Shown: positions 51,552 through 63,735 of the stretch, piece by piece | Position numbering within the stretch: the first letter of the stretch is position 1 | Layout of the letters: every line of letters begins with the position of its first letter | DNA from: Streptomyces leeuwenhoekii | GTDB taxonomy: Bacteria > Actinomycetota > Actinomycetes > Streptomycetales > Streptomycetaceae | DNA: 64,000 bases | Reading direction: 5' to 3' | Assembly (NCBI RefSeq): GCF_001013905.1 | Contig: NZ_LN831790.1 | Location: 2,742,001 to 2,806,000, forward strand | Position numbers and translations under genes: made by a program | The notes under the pieces: model-generated | What the model was told of the DNA's origin: nothing | The model's input: only the letters and a program-made list of their open reading frames with translations | The model's database searches: none

Positions 51552-52400
51552 TCAGTGCGTGTAGAAGCCCTGCCCGCTCTTGCGGCCGATGTCACCGGCG
51601 TCCACCATCCGGCGCATCAGCTCGGGGGCGGCGAACTTCTCGTCCTGGGACTCGGTGTAGATGTTGCTCGTGGCGTGCAGCAGGATGTCCACGCCCGTCA
51701 GATCGGCGGTGGCCAGCGGTCCCATGGCGTGGCCGAAGCCCAGCTTGCAGGCGAGGTCGATGTCCTCGGCGGTGGCGACGCCCGACTCGTAGAGCTTGGC
51801 GGCCTCCATGACGAGGGCGCAGATCAGCCGGGTCGTCACGAAGCCGGCCACGTCGCGGTTGACGACGATGCAGGTCTTGCCGACGGACTCGGCGAACTCC
51901 CGGGCGGTGGCGAGCGTTTCGTCGCTGGTCTTGTGGCCCCGTACCAGCTCGCAGAGCTGCATCATGGGCACCGGCGAGAAGAAGTGGGTGCCGACGACCC
52001 GTTCGGGCCGCTCCGTCACGGCCGCGATCTTGGTGATCGGGATGGCGGAGGTGTTGGAGGCGAGGATCGCCTCGTCCTTCACCAGCTTGTCGAGCGCGCG
52101 GAAGATCTCGTGCTTGACGTCCAGCTTCTCGAAGACGGCCTCGACGACGACGTCCGCCTCGGCGGCGGCGTCGAGGTCGGTGGTGGGGGTGATGCGGGCG
52201 AGGGCCGCCTCCGCGTCCCCGGCCGCCAGCTTGCCCTTGGAGACGAACTTGTCGAACGACGCCTTGATCCCGTCGGTGCCGCGGGTGAGCGCCGCGTCGG
52301 TGACGTCGCGCAGGACGACGTCCCAGCCGGCCTGCGCGGAGACCTGGGCGATGCCGGACCCCATGAGGCCGGCTCCGATGACGGCGAGCTTCCGTGCCAC
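51552..52400 (-). CDS. 3-hydroxybutyryl-CoA dehydrogenase
   Basis: This 282-residue NAD(P)-dependent enzyme oxidises 3-hydroxybutyryl-CoA or reduces acetoacetyl-CoA. The Rossmann motif VIGAGLMGSGIA is at 7-18. ASNTSAIPI, the catalytic VGTHFFSPVPMM segment and FVTTRLICALVMEA follow, and the end is GRKSGQGFYTH. The start is GTG 52400. It acts together with the thiolase at 33.6 kb and with IcmA in butyryl-CoA metabolism, though the genes are not linked. A TetR gene lies 130 bp upstream on the same strand. Confidence 0.94.
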   Translation of the reverse strand: MARKLAVIGAGLMGSGIAQVSAQAGWDVVLRDVTDAALTRGTDGIKASFDKFVSKGKLAAGDAEAALARITPTTDLDAAAEADVVVEAVFEKLDVKHEIFRALDKLVKDEAILASNTSAIPITKIAAVTERPERVVGTHFFSPVPMMQLCELVRGHKTSDETLATAREFAESVGKTCIVVNRDVAGFVTTRLICALVMEAAKLYESGVATAEDIDLACKLGFGHAMGPLATADLTGVDILLHATSNIYTESQDEKFAAPELMRRMVDAGDIGRKSGQGFYTH

Positions 52401-52529
52401 TGTGCGACTCCCCTGGTACGCGCTGTCCTTGGTTCTCTCGGGCGGACACTAGCGGTCGTGAGGGGCTGTGTGACCGGTTAGTAACGCGCGTCACGTCTCA
52501 CATGACGGACATCACACCAGGGAGGGTCA

Positions 52530-53168
52530 CTACGCGCCCCGGACGGCGTAGTTGAGCACCTTGTCGCTCAGCAGCCCCTCCATCTCGTCGAGGAGCACGA
52601 GCGCCTCGCGGGAGACCTCGGCGGGTCTGCCGCCCTCGATCATGCGCTGTCCGATGGTGGCCAGCAGGGTCGAGTGCAGCCAGTTGATCTGACCGGCCAT
52701 CAGGACGGGCATCGGGTCGTCGGCGGCGGCGCCGGTCTCCTCGCGCAGGGTCCCCTCCAGGTTCAGCAGGACCTCCTGGCCGATCGCCCACATGCGGGAG
52801 CGCAGCGCGGGCGAGTCCTGAATGACCCTCATGAACGACTCGTACCCGTCCATCAGACCCATCCGGGGCGAGACGGACTCGACCTCCTCGCGCAGCTCGC
52901 GCAGGACCGCCCGGGCGGCGGACTCGCCGTCGCCCCGGCCGCGTACCCAGCGCGAGAGCCGGTCGATCACGCCCTTGGAGCGGTCGAGGAAGAGGTCCTC
53001 CTTGGCCGGGAAGTAGTTGTAGACGGTGTTCACGGAGACGTTGGCGGCCTCCGCGACCTCCGCCACGGTGACGGCGTCGAAGCCGCGCTGAAGGAACAGA
53101 CCCGTGGCGACATCCGAGATGTACTGCCTGGTCTGCCTCTTCTTCCGTTCCCTGAGTCCCTCGGCCAT
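52530..53168 (-). CDS. TetR-family transcriptional regulator
   Basis: This 212-residue regulator has an N-terminal HTH: YISDVATGLFLQRGFDAVTV, then EAANVSVNTVYNYFPAKEDL. The C-terminal all-helical domain contains WLHSTLLATIGQRMIEGGRP. It is divergent from an ABC drug exporter with about 80 bp between, the usual layout of a TetR repressor controlling an efflux pump. An AAAACT/AGTTTT inverted repeat in that gap may be its operator. Confidence 0.92.
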   Translation of the reverse strand: MAEGLRERKKRQTRQYISDVATGLFLQRGFDAVTVAEVAEAANVSVNTVYNYFPAKEDLFLDRSKGVIDRLSRWVRGRGDGESAARAVLRELREEVESVSPRMGLMDGYESFMRVIQDSPALRSRMWAIGQEVLLNLEGTLREETGAAADDPMPVLMAGQINWLHSTLLATIGQRMIEGGRPAEVSREALVLLDEMEGLLSDKVLNYAVRGA

Positions 53169-53198
53169 GGCCGCATCCTAGCTTCACTGGTGCCGTTG

Positions 53199-53222
53199 AA
53201 AACTTGGGGTCATTGCAGTTTT
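53199..53222. promoter_or_regulatory. AAAACT-N12-AGTTTT inverted repeat
   Basis: A 6-bp inverted repeat (53199-53204 and 53217-53222) in the unusually AT-rich gap between the TetR and exporter genes. It is a candidate operator covering both promoters. Confidence 0.45.
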
Positions 53223-53247
53223 GCAGTCATTCTGGTTTTCTGGGCGC

Positions 53248-54030
53248 ATGGCACTCATCACCACGACCGGTCTGGCCCGCTCCTTCCGGACGAAACGCGG
53301 CCCGGTGCAGGCCGTGCGCGGCATCGACCTCACCGTCCGCGAAGGGGAGATCCTCGGCTTCCTGGGCCCGAACGGCGCCGGCAAGACCACCACCCTGCGG
53401 ATGCTGACGACACTGCTCGCGCCCACCGGCGGCACCGCCACGGTGGCCGGGCACGACCTGGCGACCGACCCGGCCGGAGTACGCCGGGCGTGCGGTTACG
53501 TCGCGCAGTCGGGCGGGGTCGACCCGCAGATCACCGTGCGGGAGGAGCTGGTCACCCAGGGGCGGCTGTACCGCCTGCCCAGGACGCGGGCCGCCGAGCG
53601 CGCCGAGGAGCTGGCCCGGGAGCTGGACCTCTCCGGGATGCTCGACCGCCCGTGCGGCGCGCTCTCCGGCGGTCAGCGGCGCCGCCTGGACATCGCGATG
53701 GCGCTCACCCACCGGCCCCGGGTGCTCTTCCTGGACGAGCCGACGACGGGCCTGGACCCCGGCAGCCGCGCCGACCTGTGGGAGCTGGTCCGCAGGCTGC
53801 GCGACGAGCACGGCACGACCGTCCTCCTGACCACCCACTACCTCGACGAGGCCGACGCGCTCTCCGACCGCCTGGTCGTCGTCGACGGGGGCGTGGTCGT
53901 GGCCGAGGGCACGCCGAGCGCCCTGAAACTCCGCTACGCCGGCTCGATCGACGCCTCGCTCCAGGACACGTTCCTCGCCATCACCGGCCGCACCACCACG
54001 CCCGCCGACGCCGCCCCCGTAGCCGTATAG
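53248..54030 (+). CDS. Drug-export ABC transporter ATP-binding protein (DrrA-like)
   Basis: This 260-residue ATPase has Walker A GPNGAGKTT, Q-loop YVAQSGGVDPQITV, the canonical LSGGQRRRLDIAMAL signature, and Walker B VLFLDEPTTGLDP with H-loop LTTHYLDEAD. At 260 residues it lacks the long C-terminal domain of DrrA. ATG 53248 is the only well placed start. The permease follows after 9 nt. Predicted to power export of a hydrophobic compound; induction by ligand through TetR is likely. Confidence 0.92.
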   Translation: MALITTTGLARSFRTKRGPVQAVRGIDLTVREGEILGFLGPNGAGKTTTLRMLTTLLAPTGGTATVAGHDLATDPAGVRRACGYVAQSGGVDPQITVREELVTQGRLYRLPRTRAAERAEELARELDLSGMLDRPCGALSGGQRRRLDIAMALTHRPRVLFLDEPTTGLDPGSRADLWELVRRLRDEHGTTVLLTTHYLDEADALSDRLVVVDGGVVVAEGTPSALKLRYAGSIDASLQDTFLAITGRTTTPADAAPVAV

Positions 54031-54039
54031 GACCCGCCC

Positions 54040-54789
54040 ATGCTGTTCCACGACACCGCGCTCGTCTACGGCCGCTATCTGCGCCAGTCGCTGCGCTCCC
54101 GCTTCGCACTGCTCTTCGGTGTGCTGATGCCGCTGCTGTACCTGCTCTTCTTCGGCCCGCTGCTGACCGGTCTCCCGCTCGGCGAGCGGGGCAGCTCCTG
54201 GCAGGTCCTGGTGCCCGGGCTGCTGATGCAACTGGGGCTCTTCGGCGCCTCGTTCGCCGGTTTCTCGATCATCCTCGAAAAGGGCCAGGGGGTGGTCGAG
54301 CGCCTGCGGGTCACCCCCGTCAGCCGGCTGGCCCTGCTGCTGGGCCGGGTGCTGCGGGACGCCACCGTCTTCGTCTTCCAGGCGGTGCTGCTGGTGCTGG
54401 CGGCGGTCGTCATGGGGCTCAGGGCGCCGCTGCCCGGGGTGCTCATCGGCTTCGCCTTCGTCGCGCTGCTGACCGTCTCGCTGGCCTCCCTGTCGTACGC
54501 GCTGGCCATGAAGCTCGACACCCCGCAGGGCTTCGGCCCGGCGATCAACGCGCTGACCATGCCGTCCATGCTCCTGTCGGGTCTGATGCTCCCGATGTCC
54601 CTGGGACCGACGTGGCTGGACGTGCTGTCGCACCTCATGCCGTTCCGCTATCTGGTGGACGCGGTCCGCGACGCCTACGTCGGCTCCTACACCACCGCCC
54701 CCATGCTCTACGGCGTCCTGGTCGCCCTCGCCTTCACCGCGCTGTCCGTGACGGTGGGCACACGCGTGTTCCGTACCGCCGGGGCGTAA
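54040..54789 (+). CDS. ABC-2 type drug-export permease (DrrB-like)
   Basis: This 249-residue permease has spans at FALLFGVLMPLLYLLFF, LLMQLGLFGASFAGFSIIL, VFVFQAVLLVLAAVVMGL, VLIGFAFVALLTVSLASLSY, ALTMPSMLLSGLMLPMSL and LYGVLVALAFTALSVTVGT. LEKGQGVVERLRVTPVSR is the conserved cytoplasmic loop after the second span. It forms the membrane part of the exporter with the preceding ATPase; the adenosyltransferase gene follows 13 bp later but appears to have its own start signal. Confidence 0.92.
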   Translation: MLFHDTALVYGRYLRQSLRSRFALLFGVLMPLLYLLFFGPLLTGLPLGERGSSWQVLVPGLLMQLGLFGASFAGFSIILEKGQGVVERLRVTPVSRLALLLGRVLRDATVFVFQAVLLVLAAVVMGLRAPLPGVLIGFAFVALLTVSLASLSYALAMKLDTPQGFGPAINALTMPSMLLSGLMLPMSLGPTWLDVLSHLMPFRYLVDAVRDAYVGSYTTAPMLYGVLVALAFTALSVTVGTRVFRTAGA

Positions 54790-54802
54790 CTACGCTGGGC
54801 GC

Positions 54803-55375
54803 ATGGTCAATCTGACGCGCATCTACACGAGGACCGGCGACCGGGGCACCACCGCCCTCGGCGACATGAGCCGGGTCCCCAAGACCGACCTGCGCATCGC
54901 CGCGTACGCCGACGCCAACGAGGCCAACGCGGTGATCGGCACGGCGATCGCGCTGGGCGGTCTGGAGGAGGAGGTCGTCCGGGTCCTCACCCGCGTGCAG
55001 AACGACCTGTTCGACGTGGGCGCGGACCTGTCGACGCCGGTGGCGGAGAACCCCGAGTTCCCGCCCCTGCGGGTGGAGCAGTTCTACATCGACCGGCTGG
55101 AGGCGGACTGCGACCGCTTTCTCGCAGGGCTGGAGAAGCTGCGCTCCTTCATCCTGCCGGGCGGCACCCCGGGCGCGGCCCTGCTGCACCAGGCGTGCAC
55201 GGTGGTCCGCCGGGCCGAGCGCTCCACCTGGGCCGCGCTGGAGGTCCACGGCGAGACGATGAACCCGCTCACCGCGACCTACCTCAACCGCCTCTCGGAC
55301 CTGTTGTTCATCCTGGCCCGGACGGCGAACAAGGAGACCGGCGACGTGCTGTGGGTGCCGGGCGGGGAGCGTTAG
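54803..55375 (+). CDS. Cob(I)alamin adenosyltransferase (PduO type)
   Basis: This 190-residue enzyme transfers the adenosyl group of ATP to cob(I)alamin, making coenzyme B12. The N-terminal ATP-binding TRTGDRGTT is at about 9-17. KTDLRIAAYADANEANAVIG and the C-terminal VRRAERSTW and NRLSDLLFILAR are the PduO family signatures. TACGCT lies 6 nt before ATG, so a leaderless start is likely. It supplies the cofactor for IcmA and other B12 mutases. Its stop overlaps that of the convergent membrane-protein gene by 4 nt. Confidence 0.94.
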   Translation: MVNLTRIYTRTGDRGTTALGDMSRVPKTDLRIAAYADANEANAVIGTAIALGGLEEEVVRVLTRVQNDLFDVGADLSTPVAENPEFPPLRVEQFYIDRLEADCDRFLAGLEKLRSFILPGGTPGAALLHQACTVVRRAERSTWAALEVHGETMNPLTATYLNRLSDLLFILARTANKETGDVLWVPGGER

Positions 55376-55620
55376 GGCTTCTCGTCCGGACCGCGCCGGG
55401 CCGCGGGGCCCGAGCCGAGCGGAGGACCCGGGGTCCTCGCCCGCGCCGCCCGGTACAGGCCCCACAGGACCTGCGCGCCGCCGACGCACACCATCACGAG
55501 CCCGACCTTCGTCAGGGTGACGAAGGGGACCTCCACGCCGTCGGCGAAGAGCCACAGGGGGAACCCCACCAGGAAGGTGGCGCTCCCCTCCCACAGGTGC
55601 CGCTCCGTCCGGATCCTCAT
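55372..55620 (-). CDS. Small two-TM membrane protein
   Basis: This 82-residue protein has two hydrophobic segments, ATFLVGFPLWLFADGVEVPF and LVMVCVGGAQVLWGLYRAA, and an Arg/Pro-rich C-terminus. Its ATG start overlaps the preceding gene (ATGA), and its end overlaps the adenosyltransferase stop. Not a family I recognise. Confidence 0.72.
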   Translation of the reverse strand: MRIRTERHLWEGSATFLVGFPLWLFADGVEVPFVTLTKVGLVMVCVGGAQVLWGLYRAARARTPGPPLGSGPAARRGPDEKP

Positions 55621-56201
55621 CGGCCCGCCCCTTCCTTCTCCCTCTCGGGCTCGGCCGGCCCCGGGCCGGCCGGGTCCTTCTTCGGCCAGATCGCGTACGA
55701 CAGCGCGATCAGCCCGTGGATGCCGGCCGCCCGCCAGGCCGTGGCCTGCCAGCTCTCCAGTGATGTGGTGCGGCCCGGGTCGCCGACGTACCACATGGCG
55801 GCCTGCAGCAGCCCGGTCGCCACGGCCGCGGCGACCAGCGTGCCCAGCCAGACCGCGCCCTCGTGGCGGGCCCGGGCCATGCCGTACCGCGGGGGTCCGG
55901 CCGGCTTCGGGGCGCCGCCGAGGCGGTGGGCGGCGTGGCCGTCGAGCCACTTCACCGTGCGGTGCCCGTGGCCGACGGTGTAGCCGATGTACAGCGCCGC
56001 CAGGCCGTGCTTCGCGCTCGGATCGGCGCCGTTCTTCAGGTCGAGCGCGGTGACGACCAGCAGCACGACCTCCAGCAGCGGCTCGCACAGCAGCAGGGCC
56101 AGGCCCGTGCGCGGCATCCGCAGCAGGTAGCGGAAGGCGACGCCGGCCGCCAGCAGCACCCAGAAGCCGATCTCGCAGACGACGATCAGGGTGACGATCA
56201 C
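55617..56201 (-). CDS. Membrane protein, about five TM segments
   Basis: This 194-residue integral membrane protein has spans around IVVCEIGFWVLLAAGVAFRY, LALLLCEPLLEVVLLVVTAL, AALYIGYTVGHGHRTVKWL, LGTLVAAAVATGLLQAAMW and HGLIALSYAIWPKK. The TVGHGHRTVKWLDGH stretch holds several His residues. It starts at GTG 56201 and is coupled to the next small membrane gene. Function unknown. Confidence 0.8.
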   Translation of the reverse strand: MIVTLIVVCEIGFWVLLAAGVAFRYLLRMPRTGLALLLCEPLLEVVLLVVTALDLKNGADPSAKHGLAALYIGYTVGHGHRTVKWLDGHAAHRLGGAPKPAGPPRYGMARARHEGAVWLGTLVAAAVATGLLQAAMWYVGDPGRTTSLESWQATAWRAAGIHGLIALSYAIWPKKDPAGPGPAEPEREKEGAGR

Positions 56202-56353
56202 GGTGCGCTCCTCTCGGTCACCCTTTCAGGCTCCCGTGGGCCGCGGCCGGACGCGTCGTCACGGGTGACGAACCCCCGGTACATCGAAGGTTGCAGTCCG
56301 GGACCCTTCCCGGGGATCAGGCGGGCGCCGCCGGTGCCGTGTTGGATGGGGGC

Positions 56354-57538
56354 ATGGCCGTACGACTCCCCCGCCCGCGACGCTTCGACGCGGGCGTCGC
56401 GCTCGCCGGTCTGCTCGGCGGCCTGCTGCTGTGGGGCATCGGGCTGGGCACCCGCCCGGCGGACGAGCCGATCGTGCTCTTCGACGGCCGCTGGCCGCTG
56501 CTCGCGCCGCTCGCCCTGATGGCCGGGTGCGAGCTGCTGCGCAGCGCCGCCCCGCGCACCGCCCTGCTGACGGCCACGGCCGCCCTGGTGCTGGACACGG
56601 TGACGCAGGGCAGCCTGGTCACCGTCCTGATGTTCACCGACGTGATGTACGCGGCCGTCCTGTACGGCACGGCCGCCACGGCACGCCGCATACCGTGGAT
56701 CACCGCGCTGCTGTCGGTGGCCGCCACGGTGGTGCCGTTCGCGGTGTGGCGGGTGCCCGAGGCGCTGCTGATCGGGGTGGCGGTCGGGATCGTGGCCTTC
56801 GCTCCGGCGGCCACCGGCCTGATCGTGCGCAGTCACCGCGAGGCCGCCGAGTCCGCCCGGCTGCGCGCCGAGCAGACGGCGCTGCTCGCCGAGATGGACC
56901 GCGTCCAGGCGGTCACCGCGGAACGGGCGCGCATGGCGCGCGAGTTGCACGACATGGTCGCCAACCACCTGTCCGCCATCGCCATCCACTCCACGGCCGC
57001 GCTGTCCCTGGACGATCCGGCGACGACCCGCCGGGCGCTGGACGTCATCCGCCAGAACAGCGTCGAGGGACTGGCGGAGATGCGGCGGCTCATCGGCATC
57101 CTGCGGGACGCCGGCGGCGCCGCCGAACCGGCCGCCTCCCCCACCCTGGACGGCCTGGGCGCCCTGGTCGACGGCGCCCGCGCCAACGGCCTCGACGTCA
57201 CCTTCGAGGCCCGGCACGGCGCGGTCCCGACCCCGGTGGAGCTGGCCGCCTACCGCATCGTGCAGGAGTCGCTCACCAACGCCCTCAAGCACGCCGTGCC
57301 GGGCCCGGTCAGGGTGACGCTGACCAGCGACGACGGCCTGCTGGACGTGACCGTCACCAGCCCGTACGGCGACCGGGGCACCCCCCTCGTCCCCGGCTCG
57401 GGCGCCGGGCTGGTCGGGATGCGGGAGCGGGCCGCGCTGCTGGGCGGCACCTTCGAGGCCGGGCCCGAGGCGTCGGCGGACGGCATGATGTGGGCGGTCC
57501 GTGCCGCTCTGCCCCTGACCGAAGGAGACCTCTCATGA
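56354..57538 (+). CDS. Sensor histidine kinase (NarL-partner, HisKA_3)
   Basis: This 394-residue kinase has an N-terminal part with about five or six membrane spans up to residue 160. A short coiled linker precedes the HisKA_3 domain with His199 in ARELHDMVANHL. The HATPase has NALKHA and GLVGMRERAALLGG. No extracellular sensor domain of size is present, so it may sense within the membrane. TTGGAT lies 6 nt before ATG. Its stop overlaps the response-regulator start (ATGA). Confidence 0.92.
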   Translation: MAVRLPRPRRFDAGVALAGLLGGLLLWGIGLGTRPADEPIVLFDGRWPLLAPLALMAGCELLRSAAPRTALLTATAALVLDTVTQGSLVTVLMFTDVMYAAVLYGTAATARRIPWITALLSVAATVVPFAVWRVPEALLIGVAVGIVAFAPAATGLIVRSHREAAESARLRAEQTALLAEMDRVQAVTAERARMARELHDMVANHLSAIAIHSTAALSLDDPATTRRALDVIRQNSVEGLAEMRRLIGILRDAGGAAEPAASPTLDGLGALVDGARANGLDVTFEARHGAVPTPVELAAYRIVQESLTNALKHAVPGPVRVTLTSDDGLLDVTVTSPYGDRGTPLVPGSGAGLVGMRERAALLGGTFEAGPEASADGMMWAVRAALPLTEGDLS

Positions 57539-58188
57539 GCCGACCCGTCCGGGTCCTGGTCGCCGAGGACCAGTCCGCCGTGCGCGCCGGGCTGGTGCTC
57601 ATCCTGGGCAGCGCGCCCGACATCGAGGTGGTGGGCGAGGCCGCGGACGGCGAGCAGGCGGTGGCGCTCGCCCGCGCGCTGCGGCCCGACCTCGTCCTGA
57701 TGGACGTTCAGATGCCCCGCCTCGACGGCGTCTCGGCGACCCGTCAGGTGGTCGCGGAGCACCTGGCCGACGTCCTGGTGCTGACCACGTTCGACCTCGA
57801 CGAGTACGTCTTCGGGGCCCTGCGGGCCGGGGCCGCCGGATTCCTGCTGAAGAACGCCGAGGCCAAGGATCTGATCGAGGCGGTGCGCACGGTGGCCCGC
57901 GGGGAGGGGATCGTCGCCCCGGCCGTCACCCGGCGCCTGATCGCCGAGTTCGCGGCGGGGGCGGCCGCCCGTGAGTCGTCCGCCGATCCGGCCGTTCTGG
58001 AATCCCTCACCCGGCGCGAACGCGAGGTGCTGTCGTGTCTGGGCGAGGGGCTGTCCAACGCCGCGATCGCCGAGCGGCTGGACATGGCCGAGGCGACCGT
58101 GAAGACGCACGTCAGCCGCCTGCTGGGCAAGCTGGGTCTGCGCAGCCGGGTGCAAGCGGCGGTGCTCGCTCAGGAGTTGGGGATCTAG
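57535..58188 (+). CDS. NarL/LuxR-family response regulator
   Basis: This 217-residue regulator has a receiver domain with Asp57 in LVLMDVQMPRLDG and Lys in FLLKNAEAKD. The C-terminal LuxR HTH reads LTRREREVLSCLGEGLSNAA, followed by AEATVKTHVSRLLGKLGLRS. It is the second gene of the two-component operon. In other streptomycetes a two-component pair beside chitinase genes affects their expression, so control of the adjacent chitinase is worth considering but unproven. Confidence 0.93.
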   Translation: MSRPVRVLVAEDQSAVRAGLVLILGSAPDIEVVGEAADGEQAVALARALRPDLVLMDVQMPRLDGVSATRQVVAEHLADVLVLTTFDLDEYVFGALRAGAAGFLLKNAEAKDLIEAVRTVARGEGIVAPAVTRRLIAEFAAGAAARESSADPAVLESLTRREREVLSCLGEGLSNAAIAERLDMAEATVKTHVSRLLGKLGLRSRVQAAVLAQELGI

Positions 58189-58204
58189 CCCACGAGCGGA
58201 ACAA

Positions 58205-58246
58205 AGGTCCAGACCTATTGACCGGTGGTCCAGACCTTTCTATTCT
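58205..58246 (+). promoter_or_regulatory. Chitinase promoter with two 12-bp direct repeats
   Basis: AGGTCCAGACCT (58205-58216) and TGGTCCAGACCT (58226-58237) are 21 bp apart, two helical turns. TTGACC at 58218-58223 and TATTCT at 58241-58246, 17 bp apart, form a good -35/-10 pair. Such direct repeats at Streptomyces chitinase promoters mediate chitin induction and glucose repression, and they resemble DasR sites. Confidence 0.9.
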
Positions 58247-58318
58247 CGCGGCACTGCGGGCCTGATGCTCGGTCATGCCCACGACACCCCGCGACATCCC
58301 CACATAAGGAGGCGCACC

Positions 58319-60145
<1,827 letters not shown>

Positions 60146-60170
60146 GACCGCCGCGCACACCGAGGGACCT

Positions 60171-60202
60171 CCGCCCTCCCCGGACACGTCCGGGGAGGGC
60201 GG
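60171..60202 (+). terminator. Terminator after chiC
   Basis: A perfect 15-bp inverted repeat (60171-60185 with 60188-60202) starts 25 bp after the chiC stop. Confidence 0.88.
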
Positions 60203-60210
60203 ACACGGCT

Positions 60211-60280
60211 CGGGGCCTGTCCGGCCCCTCCCCGCGTCCGCCCGGAAAGGCGTCGGGCGGGCTGTGCCGGACAGGCCCCG
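60211..60280 (-). terminator. Second hairpin, downstream of DUF2550 gene
   Basis: A perfect 15-bp repeat (60211-60225 with 60266-60280) encloses a 40-nt loop, just beyond the minus-strand DUF2550 stop. Probably its terminator. Confidence 0.6.
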
Positions 60281-60286
60281 CAGCCC

Positions 60287-60739
60287 CTACGCCACGTTCA
60301 CCCGCTGTCCCGGCGGGGCCGCTTCCAGCCACGCGAGAAAGCCGGTCAGCGCGTCCTCGCTCATCGCCAGCTCCAGCCTGGTCCCCTGGTGCAGACAGGC
60401 CAGGACCACGGAGTCCGACAGCAGCGCCAGCTCCTCCTCGCCCTCGGGGACACGGCGGCCGGCCACCTCGATCGCGTCGCGTTCCAGGACACGGCGCGGG
60501 CGGGGGGAGTACGAGAAGACACGGAACCACTCGAGGCGGTCGCCGTTGTAACGGGCCACTCCGTAGGCCCAGCCCTTGCCGCCGGCGTCGCCCTGCTCGG
60601 GCGCGTCCCAGCGCAGGGAACAGTCGAAGGTGCCACCGGACCGCTGGATCAGCCTGCGGCGCAGACCGAAGACGAACAGTCCCACCACCACGAGGGCGAC
60701 GACAATTCCGCACACAGTCAGAGCGAGGACCATCGGCAC
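60287..60739 (-). CDS. DUF2550 membrane protein
   Basis: This is a 150-residue protein with one N-terminal TM helix (VLALTVCGIVVALVVVGLFV). A soluble domain follows, starting SGGTFDCSLRWDA and containing GVARYNGDRLEWFRVFSYSP and LTGFLAWLEAAPPG. This is DUF2550, which sits next to the ATP synthase operon in many actinobacteria. Start GTG 60739; the second start codon, an ATG two codons later, is also possible. Function unknown. Confidence 0.88.
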   Translation of the reverse strand: MPMVLALTVCGIVVALVVVGLFVFGLRRRLIQRSGGTFDCSLRWDAPEQGDAGGKGWAYGVARYNGDRLEWFRVFSYSPRPRRVLERDAIEVAGRRVPEGEEELALLSDSVVLACLHQGTRLELAMSEDALTGFLAWLEAAPPGQRVNVA

Positions 60740-60862
60740 CGACCTCCTCGTCTCCTAGGTAACGGAACGTAAAAATCACCCACATCTGCCTCAGCCGCGA
60801 CCGGGTCCGGATCACTCCGGTCCCAGCCGCGGCTGAGTCACGTCATAGCACAGCGCTGTGGG

Positions 60863-61237
60863 TCAGCGCGCCGCCGCCGCACGCAGTCGGACGTCCGCAC
60901 GGCGCTCGGCCACGGTGTCGCCCTCGGCCTTCGCGCGCTCGAGCTCCCGCTCCGCGTGCTGGACATCGATCTCGTCCGACAGCTCGGCGATCTCGGCCAG
61001 CAGCGACAGCTTGTCGTCCGCGAAGGAGATGAAACCGCCGTGCACCGCGGCGACGACCGTCCCGCCGTCGCTCGTACGGATGGTCACCGGGCCCGACTCC
61101 AGCACACCGAGCAGCGGCTGGTGACCGGGCATGACGCCGATGTCGCCGGACGTGGTGCGCGCGATGACCAGGGTGGCCTGGCCGGACCAGACCTCACGGT
61201 CGGCGGCGACCAGCGCGACGTGCAGCTCAGCAGCCAA
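60863..61237 (-). CDS. atpC: F1 ATP synthase epsilon subunit
   Basis: This 124-residue subunit regulates F1 rotation. MAAELHVALVAADREVWSGQ and GVMPGHQPLLGVLESGP belong to the beta-sandwich domain. A C-terminal helical part (SDEIDVQHAERELERAKAEG) inhibits rotation in related enzymes. It is the last gene of the operon, after atpD. Confidence 0.95.
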   Translation of the reverse strand: MAAELHVALVAADREVWSGQATLVIARTTSGDIGVMPGHQPLLGVLESGPVTIRTSDGGTVVAAVHGGFISFADDKLSLLAEIAELSDEIDVQHAERELERAKAEGDTVAERRADVRLRAAAAR

Positions 61238-61304
61238 GGGTGGCTCCTCGGGTCACCACCCGGCGGGAGAGCCGGGTGTTGGTTACAAGTCTAGTGGGCG
61301 TGAC

Positions 61305-61333
61305 GGAGGGGGCGGGACGCGCCCGCCCCCTCC
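61305..61333 (-). terminator. Hairpin between atpD and atpC
   Basis: A 12-bp perfect stem (61305-61316 with 61322-61333) with a 5-nt loop lies in the 110-bp gap between atpD and atpC. It could reduce atpC expression or act in mRNA processing. Confidence 0.5.
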
Positions 61334-61348
61334 TCAAGAGCGCGAGGC

Positions 61349-63714
<2,366 letters not shown>

Positions 63715-63735
63715 GAGTCAGGTCCCTTCCTTACG

